Source of the DNA: Verrucomicrobiales bacterium
GTDB lineage: Bacteria > Verrucomicrobiota > Verrucomicrobiia > Limisphaerales > SXTU01
Reading direction: 5' to 3'
DNA length: 33,682 nucleotides
Assembly (NCBI GenBank): GCA_005791875.1
Contig: SXTU01000038.1
Location: 1-33,682 of the forward strand
Below, in pieces: positions 6,243 through 12,384 of the stretch. The notes under the pieces were generated by a model. The model was not told where the DNA came from, made no database searches, and saw nothing but the letters and a program-made list of their open reading frames with translations. How positions within the stretch are numbered: position 1 is the first letter of the stretch; every line of letters begins with the position of its first letter. Made by a program: the position numbers and the translations under genes.

Positions 6243-7922
6243 TTACTTCTTCGGCTTGAGCTTCAACTCCAGCTCCTCCAAGCGCTGCTTCACGCGCGTC
6301 AGCTCGGGCGAAGGCGGCAGCAAGGCGGCCAGTTCCTGCCATGCGACGAGTGAGGGGATTTCGCGGCCCAGCTTTGTGAGTTGCTCGGCGCGGGCGACGA
6401 GCAGACGGACGCGCTGTTGCTGCGTGGGTTGGTTCGCGAGCGCCTTGTCCCACACTTCAATAGCGAGATCCGGCTTCTCCAACTTGAGTTGCAGGTCGCC
6501 GAGTTTCTCCAGCAGCACCGCGCTGGACTTCGTTTCCGCCTGCTCGTTCAAGTAGCCGACCATCTCCGCGGCGGACGTGCCTTGCGCAAGGTTTAGGTTC
6601 ACCACCCGCAGGTGCGACCATGCGACGACGGGGTTGCGGCGCTTGAGCAGGCCCGCGTGCATCTCGCCCGGGTGCCGTCCGAACGGCTGGTAGAGAGGGT
6701 CGCCGACGATGGTGGTCTGCCATGAGAGCGAACCCTGCGCCGCGTAAGCCGCTTCGCCAAACGTCCAGCCCGCCGCTGTGAGCCGATGGAAGAAGACGCC
6801 GAGGTCCGGCGTGCCGGCGAGGAACGGCTCATCCACGCAGCCCATCGTGGCGGTCGCGCCCTTCGCGAGCAGCGGGCCGCACCAGTTCTTGTCCGCCGAG
6901 CGCAGCGTGTGCGCGCTGAACGAGTGCAGGTGATACGCCACCGCGCCGGGCATGAACTCGACCGAGTTGCGTGCGAACGGGCCGGACACGTTGCCGTCAT
7001 ACCAGCCCGCGTAAAGGCCGACTTGGCTGAGAGGAAAGCCGGCGGAGAACGTCGCCGGCGTGTCGTCGAGCGCAGTCTCGAAGCCGAAGCGCCTCACCAC
7101 GTCCGCCGCCTTGCGCAGCCACTCGTCGCCAGCCAGGTAGCCGCCGTCGCGGATGCCGCGCGCGTCGAAGTAGGCGCGGCCCCACAGCCCGTCGCGCTCA
7201 GCGACGAGCGCCTTGTCCACAAGACCGCGCGCGATGGCGGCGATCGGGCCGTCTAGCCGCGCGACGAGGAGGATGCCGTTGGTCGGATGAAGTGTTGCGA
7301 TGTTGGTCGCCGCGTAGTTGCGGTTCGGGAGCGCGCTCGTGAGCTGGTGGCGACCGAGGGCGAGCGGGAGCGCGGCGAGCTCGCTATCCACGGCGGCTTC
7401 GTTGCGACGGAGTTCGGGCTGGAGCTTCTCCGCGCTGGCCTCGGCGAGTGAGTTGTCGCGCGTGATTTTCAACGGCACGCCGAAGCAGAGGACGAGGTAG
7501 CGGATATGCGACTCGGTGACCGCAGGTGCGTTGGTCAGGTTGAACTCTCGCGTGGTGGCGTCCGCACGGAGCTTCCACAGCCCGCGCTCGCTGAGCGCCT
7601 TCAACAGCGGCTCCTGCAACTGCTCGCGGAATTCCTTGCGCGTCATCGTCTCGCTGGTCGGCAGCGGAAGGCCGATGAGCTGGTTCGCCGGCACGCCGCG
7701 CGCAGTGAAGTAGTGCGAGGCGACGGACTTGGAGTCCTCGACCGAGCTGTTGTAGAGGACGATGGCGGAGTCGCCGGGGGCGGCGGGGCAGATGGAGGCG
7801 ATGGAGAGAAGGAAAACTGCCAGCAGACGGGCCGCATGATGCGTGTTGCGTGTGGCGTGTTGCCCGAGTCGTCCGGCAGGCCGGCTCAGAGCACGCAACA
7901 CACAACACGCCACACGTTTCAT
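6243..7922 (-). CDS. TIGR03790-family exported protein with C-terminal TPR-like region
   Basis: This is a 559-residue protein from the ATG at 7922. The segment [20 protein letters not shown] followed by [17 protein letters not shown] is the signature opening of the TIGR03790 family, common in Planctomycetota and Verrucomicrobiota and of unknown function. A hydrophobic segment, [15 protein letters not shown], acts as signal sequence but begins only about 35 residues in, because the first codons are occupied by a palindromic repeat (7849-7916). The C-terminal 120 residues ([20 protein letters not shown]) are TPR-like. The start at 7922 overlaps the TGA of the MBL gene as ATGA; the track start at 7946 adds eight implausible residues. 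It is downstream in a cluster with the DUF1501 and MBL genes. Confidence 0.75.
   Translation of the reverse strand: MKRVACCVLRALSRPAGRLGQHATRNTHHAARLLAVFLLSIASICPAAPGDSAIVLYNSSVEDSKSVASHYFTARGVPANQLIGLPLPTSETMTRKEFREQLQEPLLKALSERGLWKLRADATTREFNLTNAPAVTESHIRYLVLCFGVPLKITRDNSLAEASAEKLQPELRRNEAAVDSELAALPLALGRHQLTSALPNRNYAATNIATLHPTNGILLVARLDGPIAAIARGLVDKALVAERDGLWGRAYFDARGIRDGGYLAGDEWLRKAADVVRRFGFETALDDTPATFSAGFPLSQVGLYAGWYDGNVSGPFARNSVEFMPGAVAYHLHSFSAHTLRSADKNWCGPLLAKGATATMGCVDEPFLAGTPDLGVFFHRLTAAGWTFGEAAYAAQGSLSWQTTIVGDPLYQPFGRHPGEMHAGLLKRRNPVVAWSHLRVVNLNLAQGTSAAEMVGYLNEQAETKSSAVLLEKLGDLQLKLEKPDLAIEVWDKALANQPTQQQRVRLLVARAEQLTKLGREIPSLVAWQELAALLPPSPELTRVKQRLEELELKLKPKK
7849..7916. repeat. Inverted repeat inside the TIGR03790 signal region
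   Basis: CGTGTGGCGTGTTG (7849-7862) and CAACACGCCACACG (7903-7916) are perfect 14-bp inverted arms. Between them lies a GC-rich inner palindrome (CCGGCAGGCCGG). The composition, rich in GTGTTGCGTG units, differs from the flanking gene. It is translated in frame as the N-terminus of the TIGR03790 protein. Confidence 0.75.
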
Positions 7923-8701
7923 AGTTCGACCCTCAATCCATCCCACGCCAGCGACACGCTCGGCGGCATCTCCGCCTGGTCGAGATCGTGGTCATACCCG
8001 TCGGTCAGGTGCGTGAGGTAAGTCTGGCCGGCGTTGATGCGCCGGGCGGCGGTGAGCGCTTCGTCGAGGCTCATGTGCGTCCAGTGCGGCGTCTTGCGCA
8101 GCGCGTCGAGCACGACGATTTCCCCGCCGCGAATCTGGGCGATGACTTCGTCCGGCACTTCCTTGCAGTCGCTGCAATAGGCGAGCCGCTTGCGACCGCC
8201 CTGCTCGAAGAGGAAGCCGTGGCAGGGCGTTTTTCCGTGCGGCAGCGGTAGCGGCGTGATGCGCAGGTCGCCGATTTCAAACGGGCCGTTGAACACGCGC
8301 GGGGCCGGGATGAAGTAGCCTTCCGAGTGCGGGCCGTCGTGGAAGGCGTAGAGGAAAATGCGGCGGAGATGCGCCATCGTCGCCGCGCTGGCGTGGATGG
8401 GCAGAGGCTTCTCCCCGGCGAGCTGACAGAAGCGGCGGCAGTCGTCCATGCCCATGATGTGGTCGGCGTGCGCGTGAGTGACTAGCACGGCGTCGAGTCG
8501 CGTGATGCGCTCGCGGAGGCATTGGATGCGGAACTCCGGCGTGGTGTCCACGACGAGGCGGGCGTGAGGCGTCTCGACGTAGATGGAGGGACGAGTGCGG
8601 TGGTTCTTCTGGTTGGCGAGGAATGTGGGGGCATGTTCCTTGCCGATGGCTGGCACGCCGTTGGAGGTGCCAGTGCCGAGGAAAACGAGCTTGAAGGACA
8701 T
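7919..8701 (-). CDS. MBL-fold metal-dependent hydrolase (PhnP-like)
   Basis: This 260-residue metallo-beta-lactamase-fold protein is started at the ATG at 8701 ([20 protein letters not shown]); the track adds 11 residues of doubtful sequence. The metal-binding motif THAHADH is at 75-81, with further ligands plausible in [30 protein letters not shown] and [11 protein letters not shown]. The TSNGVPxxG opening and YCSDC segment fit the PhnP/phosphoribosyl cyclic phosphodiesterase-like branch of cytoplasmic hydrolases. No phn genes are nearby, so a phosphonate role is not supported, and a general cyclic-phosphate or nucleotide hydrolase role is possible. The stop overlaps the start of the TIGR03790 gene. 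Confidence 0.85.
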   Translation of the reverse strand: MSFKLVFLGTGTSNGVPAIGKEHAPTFLANQKNHRTRPSIYVETPHARLVVDTTPEFRIQCLRERITRLDAVLVTHAHADHIMGMDDCRRFCQLAGEKPLPIHASAATMAHLRRIFLYAFHDGPHSEGYFIPAPRVFNGPFEIGDLRITPLPLPHGKTPCHGFLFEQGGRKRLAYCSDCKEVPDEVIAQIRGGEIVVLDALRKTPHWTHMSLDEALTAARRINAGQTYLTHLTDGYDHDLDQAEMPPSVSLAWDGLRVEL

Positions 8702-8764
8702 CGCGCAGGAAGGTTGCCCGCAGGCTGTCGGCAAGTCAAAGCGTGGCCGATGCGCTGTTGGAAA

Positions 8765-10207
8765 TCAGGCGCGGCCTTGCAACTCGGCAATCGGCTGGCC
8801 GCTGCGGAAGAGCAGCGGCACGGGGCGACCGGTGAAGTCGGGGATGCTGATCTCCTCCGCGTTGATGCCGAGGTGATGGTAGAGCGTCGCGAGGAAATCG
8901 CCGGGGCCGAGACGGCGCTCGATCACATCCTCGCCGCGCTTGTCGCTCGCGCCGATGATGCCGCCAGTCTGAATGCCGCCGCCGGACCAAAGATTCGAGA
9001 AGGCGCGCGGCCAGTGGTCACGGCCCGGTTGCACGACGCCCAAGGGCCGGCTCGCCACACCGCCGCCGCTGCTGGCGACGTTCGTGATGCGCGGGGTGCG
9101 GCCGAACTCACCGGAGACGACGACGAGGCAACGCCGGTCGAGGCCGCGCGCGTAGAGGTCTTTGATGAGCGCGGACACGGCCTGATCGAAGTAGGGCGCG
9201 CGGAACTGAAGGGCGTCGAAGACGTGGTGATTCACCGCGTGGTCGTCCCAGTTGCCGACGCGACCACAGAGTGGGCCGTCGAACGTGGGGGTGATGATTT
9301 CCACGCCGGCCTCGACGAGCCGCCGCGCGAGCAGGCATTGCTGGCCCCACTGGTGGCGGCCGTAGCGGTCGCGGGTGCGGGCGTCCTCTTTGTTCAGGTC
9401 GAACGCGTCGCGTGCCTCGGGGCTGGTGAGGAGGTTGAGCGCCTGCGCTTCGAAGTCATCCACGGCGCGCATCACGCCGGAGCGGTCGGCCTCGCGGGCG
9501 AGTGTGTCGAGGCGTTGCTTGAGCGTGAGTCGGTCGTTGAGCCGGGCGGACTGCGCGGCGTCCTTCAGCCCGATGTTCTGCACCTCGAACTTCGGGTCGT
9601 TCGGATCGCCGGTGACCATGAAAGGCGAGTAGGCCGGGTCCAAGTAGGCGTTGCCCGTGATGGTGAAGCTGTCGTAGCGCGTGATGCCATTCACGCCGAC
9701 GCAGTTGGGAATTCGCCGCGTGCGGTCGGCGAGGACGTAGTTCGCCGCCGTCATCCAGTCCGGGTAAATGGGCTTGGGCTTGTCCTGCGGGTCAGGGTCG
9801 CCCGTGAGCATCTGGAGAGAGCCGGCGGGATGGCCGCCGCCGTTGTGCGAGAAGGAGCGGACGAGCGTGAACTTGTCCGCGAGCTTCGCATGGAGCGGCA
9901 GCAACTCGGTGAGGTTCATGCCCGGCACGCGCGTGGCTATGGGCCGGAAGACTCCTCGATACTCCTCGGGGGCGTTGGGCTTGGGATCGTAAGTGTCGAG
10001 GTGCGACAGGCCGCCGCGCAACCAGACTAGAATGACCGCACGTCGCTCGCGCTTCGAGGGAGCCGCCTGCGCCCGCAATCGCAAAAGGCCCGGCAGCGAA
10101 AGGCTCGCAAAGCCCGACAGTCCCACTCGGAGGAACTCGCGGCGCTTCACGGGATCTAGGCAGGCCAGCGGGGGTGAAGCAGTCTTGCGGGTGGTGCCGA
10201 TCAGCAT
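8765..10207 (-). CDS. DUF1501 domain protein with Tat-type signal
   Basis: This 480-residue protein is the C-terminal portion of a 1053-residue ORF in the track whose first half is only antisense to cimA. The chosen start is the ATG at 10207 (MLIGTTRKTASPP); a GTG at 10150 directly before KRREFLRVGLSGFASL is an alternative. The RREFLRVG motif and hydrophobic stretch indicate a Tat signal, as usual for DUF1501 proteins of Planctomycetota and Verrucomicrobiota. The body resembles the alkaline-phosphatase/sulfatase superfamily: VILVWLRGGLSHLDTYDPKP near the start, and SGEFGRTPR and GRDHWPRAFS late in the chain. DUF1501 genes usually pair with DUF1553/cytochrome genes, but none is adjacent. The function is unknown and the location probably periplasmic. 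It diverges from cimA across 126 bp that should hold both promoters. Confidence 0.85.
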   Translation of the reverse strand: MLIGTTRKTASPPLACLDPVKRREFLRVGLSGFASLSLPGLLRLRAQAAPSKRERRAVILVWLRGGLSHLDTYDPKPNAPEEYRGVFRPIATRVPGMNLTELLPLHAKLADKFTLVRSFSHNGGGHPAGSLQMLTGDPDPQDKPKPIYPDWMTAANYVLADRTRRIPNCVGVNGITRYDSFTITGNAYLDPAYSPFMVTGDPNDPKFEVQNIGLKDAAQSARLNDRLTLKQRLDTLAREADRSGVMRAVDDFEAQALNLLTSPEARDAFDLNKEDARTRDRYGRHQWGQQCLLARRLVEAGVEIITPTFDGPLCGRVGNWDDHAVNHHVFDALQFRAPYFDQAVSALIKDLYARGLDRRCLVVVSGEFGRTPRITNVASSGGGVASRPLGVVQPGRDHWPRAFSNLWSGGGIQTGGIIGASDKRGEDVIERRLGPGDFLATLYHHLGINAEEISIPDFTGRPVPLLFRSGQPIAELQGRA

Positions 10208-10333
10208 TTGTGGCGAGATGTGCACGCCGCGAGCGAGAGGGCAATTCACCCGGCCAGCCGGAAGCAGGCTTTTGGGATTTGCTACCTCCCCGGCATTCCC
10301 GTAGAAAACACGCTCCCGCTGCGGCGGGCTGTG

Positions 10334-11896
10334 ATGAAACCAGCTGTCGAACTCTACGATACGACCCTCCGAGATGGCTCGCAGGGTGAAGGCGTCAACT
10401 TCTCGGTCGCGGACAAGCTCCGCATCGCCGAGCGCATTGATGCCTTCGGGATTCACTACATCGAGGGCGGCTGGCCGGGCAGCAATCCGAAGGACATCGA
10501 GTTCTTCGCGCAGGCCAAGCGCCGCAAGTTCAAGCACGCCAAGCTCGCCGCGTTCGGCTCCACGCGAAAGAAGGGCGTGGCTGTGGAAAGCGATGACCAA
10601 GTGCGCCTGCTCATCGAGGCGGGGACGCCCGTCGTCACCATCTACGGCAAGACCTCCATGCTGCACGTGAGGGAAGTCCTGCGCTGCACGCCGGATGAAA
10701 ACCTCGGCATGATCGGCGACACCGTGCGTTACCTGAAGGACCACGGGAAGTTCGTCATCTACGACGCCGAGCATGGCTTCGACGGCTACAAGCTCGACCC
10801 CGAATACGCCCTCGCGACGTGGCAAGCCGCCGAGCAAGCGGGCGCGGACATGGTCGTGCTGTGCGACACGAACGGCGGCTGCCTGCCAGGCGAAGTCGCC
10901 GCCATCACGAAGGCTGCTGCTGGCCGATTGAACTGCCGCGTGGGCATCCACACGCACGACGACATCGGCCTCGGCGTCGCGAACGCGCTGGCGAGCATCG
11001 AGGCCGGCGCGGTCCAGGTGCAGGGCACCATCCACGGCTACGGCGAGCGCACGGGCAATTGCAACCTGACGAGCGTCATTCCGTGCCTGGAATTGAAGAT
11101 GGGCAAGACGTGCTTGTCCGCCACGTCGCTGCGCAAGTTGAAGGAGCTTTCCCTCTTCGTGGATGAAGTGGCGAACCTGCGCCACAACCCGCGGCAGCCG
11201 TGGGTTGGATCTTCCGCCTTCGCGCACAAGGGCGGCGCGCATGTCAACGCGGTGCAAAAGCTCGCGTCTAGCTACGAGCACATTGAACCTGCGCTGGTGG
11301 GCAACGAGCGCAACATCCTCGTGAGCGACCTCTCCGGCCGCAGCAACATCTTGCTCAAGGCGCGCGACCTCGGCTTCAAGCTGGCCGACGGCGCGCCGGA
11401 GACGAAGCAGATCCTCGACCGCGTGAAGGAGCTGGAGCACGCGGGTTACGAATACGAGGCCGCCGAGGCTTCGCTCGCGCTGCTCATCCGCGGCATCCTC
11501 GACCACAACCCGGAGTTGCTCTTCACCGTGGACGATTACCACGTCTCGATGCGCGGCAACCGGAAGACTTCGACCAACGAAGCCACGGTGAAAGTGCGCG
11601 TCGGAGACGAGGTGCACCACGAAGTCGCCGAGGGCGACGGCCCGGTAAACGCGCTCGACGGCGCGCTCCGCCGCGCGCTGGCCAAGTCCTTCCCGCAGCT
11701 CAAGAAGGTCACGCTTACCGACTACAAAGTCCGCATCCTCGACGGCGTGGCCGGCACCGGCGCAAAGACCCGCGTGCTCATCACCTCCACCGACGGCAAG
11801 CGCGAGTGGGGCACCGTGGGCGTGAGCGAGAACATCATCGAAGCGAGCCTCCAAGCGCTGGTTGACAGCATGGAGTATGCACTGCTGAAGAAGTGA
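10334..11896 (+). CDS. cimA: (R)-citramalate synthase
   Basis: This 520-residue enzyme of the LeuA/homocitrate synthase superfamily condenses pyruvate and acetyl-CoA to citramalate, the threonine-independent route to 2-oxobutanoate and isoleucine. The start MKPAVELYDTTLRDGSQGEG at 10334 places the catalytic R13-D14 motif normally; the track adds 42 implausible residues. HTHDD at 206-210 gives the metal-binding histidines, and GTIHGYGERTGNCNL at 231-245 is the family signature. The C-terminal 150 residues (KVRVGDEVHHEVAEGDGPVN) form the LeuA-type regulatory dimer domain, so feedback control, typically by isoleucine, is likely. The length fits the TIGR00977 type. The stop codon ends one base before the inverted repeat of the GxxExxY unit. 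Confidence 0.92.
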   Translation: MKPAVELYDTTLRDGSQGEGVNFSVADKLRIAERIDAFGIHYIEGGWPGSNPKDIEFFAQAKRRKFKHAKLAAFGSTRKKGVAVESDDQVRLLIEAGTPVVTIYGKTSMLHVREVLRCTPDENLGMIGDTVRYLKDHGKFVIYDAEHGFDGYKLDPEYALATWQAAEQAGADMVVLCDTNGGCLPGEVAAITKAAAGRLNCRVGIHTHDDIGLGVANALASIEAGAVQVQGTIHGYGERTGNCNLTSVIPCLELKMGKTCLSATSLRKLKELSLFVDEVANLRHNPRQPWVGSSAFAHKGGAHVNAVQKLASSYEHIEPALVGNERNILVSDLSGRSNILLKARDLGFKLADGAPETKQILDRVKELEHAGYEYEAAEASLALLIRGILDHNPELLFTVDDYHVSMRGNRKTSTNEATVKVRVGDEVHHEVAEGDGPVNALDGALRRALAKSFPQLKKVTLTDYKVRILDGVAGTGAKTRVLITSTDGKREWGTVGVSENIIEASLQALVDSMEYALLKK

Positions 11897-11897
11897 T

Positions 11898-11930
11898 TTT
11901 AACCACGGATGGACACGGATGGACACGGAT
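11898..11930 (+). repeat. Left 33-bp inverted repeat, with internal 10-bp tandem
   Basis: TTTAACCACGGAT is followed by GGACACGGAT twice. The ATG of the GxxExxY gene (11919) lies inside it, so the first four codons (MDTD) are encoded by the repeat. Confidence 0.95.
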
Positions 11931-12329
11931 TCAAAACCCGACTTGCATTACCCGGAGAATGCCAAGCTGCTGCTCAAGGAAGAGACGCATCAGATTCTTG
12001 GGTGTGCGTTTGAGGTGCTGAACGAGGTTGGCCACGGCCTGCACGAGAAGATTTACGAGAACGCGATGGTCGTGGAGTTCAAGCTGCGGGGAATCCCCTG
12101 CGACCAGCAGAAGCGGTATCCGGTGTTGTTCAAGGGTGTTCTCGTTGGCGAATACGTCCCGGACTTGATTGCCTACGATTTGGTCATCGTGGATGCCAAG
12201 ACGATTGACCGCATCACCGACCACGAGCGTGGCAAGATGATAAACTACCTTCGCAAGTCGAAGCTCCGCATCGGCCTGATTCTGAACTTGAAGCACGCAC
12301 GCCTGGAGTGGGAGCGCATCGTCGTTTGA
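11919..12329 (+). CDS. GxxExxY protein with PD-(D/E)XK-like motif
   Basis: This 136-residue protein has the defining motif G40-LHE43-KIY46 of the GxxExxY family (TIGR04256). Flanking segments are typical: HQILGCAFEVLNEVGHGLHE, an acidic helix (VVEFKLRG), and a C-terminal NYLRKSKLRIGLILNLKHAR. The middle reads P81-D82-LIAYDLVIV-D92-A-K94, which fits the PD-(D/E)XK nuclease signature. Relatives usually show ELK here, so Asp at 92 is a variant. A DNA- or RNA-processing activity is a reasonable inference but is not established for the family. The start codon lies inside the left inverted repeat, and there is no other start before the motif. It sits between cimA and valS in the same direction and could be co-transcribed with them. 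Confidence 0.85.
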   Translation: MDTDSKPDLHYPENAKLLLKEETHQILGCAFEVLNEVGHGLHEKIYENAMVVEFKLRGIPCDQQKRYPVLFKGVLVGEYVPDLIAYDLVIVDAKTIDRITDHERGKMINYLRKSKLRIGLILNLKHARLEWERIVV

Positions 12330-12340
12330 GTTTTTGCTTT

Positions 12341-12373
12341 ATCCGTGTCCATCCGTGTCCATCCGTGGTTAAA
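12341..12373 (-). repeat. Right 33-bp inverted repeat
   Basis: The reverse complement is identical over 33 bases to 11898-11930. It lies 11 bp after the GxxExxY stop codon and 11 bp before the valS ATG, so it may also shape the valS leader RNA. Confidence 0.95.
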
Positions 12374-12384
12374 CCTCTTTTGAC

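Larger units (their letters stand above)
11898..12373 (+). mobile_element. GxxExxY unit bounded by perfect 33-bp inverted repeats
   Basis: Two perfect inverted copies of a 33-bp sequence (11898-11930 and 12341-12373) enclose a single gene. Each arm is TTTAACCACGGAT followed by two GGACACGGAT units. The left arm begins one base after the cimA stop, and the right arm ends 11 bases before the valS ATG, so the unit fits exactly into an intergenic gap. No target-site duplication is obvious (left flank GTGAT, right flank CCTCT). The architecture suggests a minimal mobile unit or a repeat-gene partnership. This is inference from layout only. Confidence 0.55.

Noticed and set aside
8522-10030. 502-residue plus-strand ORF
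   Set aside because: It is antisense to the MBL and DUF1501 genes and shows no domain.
8765-11926. 1053-residue minus-strand ORF as one protein
   Set aside because: Only the part from 10207 down is a DUF1501 protein. The first 570 residues are antisense to cimA, Val/Arg/Ala-rich, and match no family.
12330-12384. T-box or other riboswitch leader of valS
   Set aside because: Only 55 bp separate the genes, and they are filled by the inverted repeat; no T-box motif or specifier loop is present.
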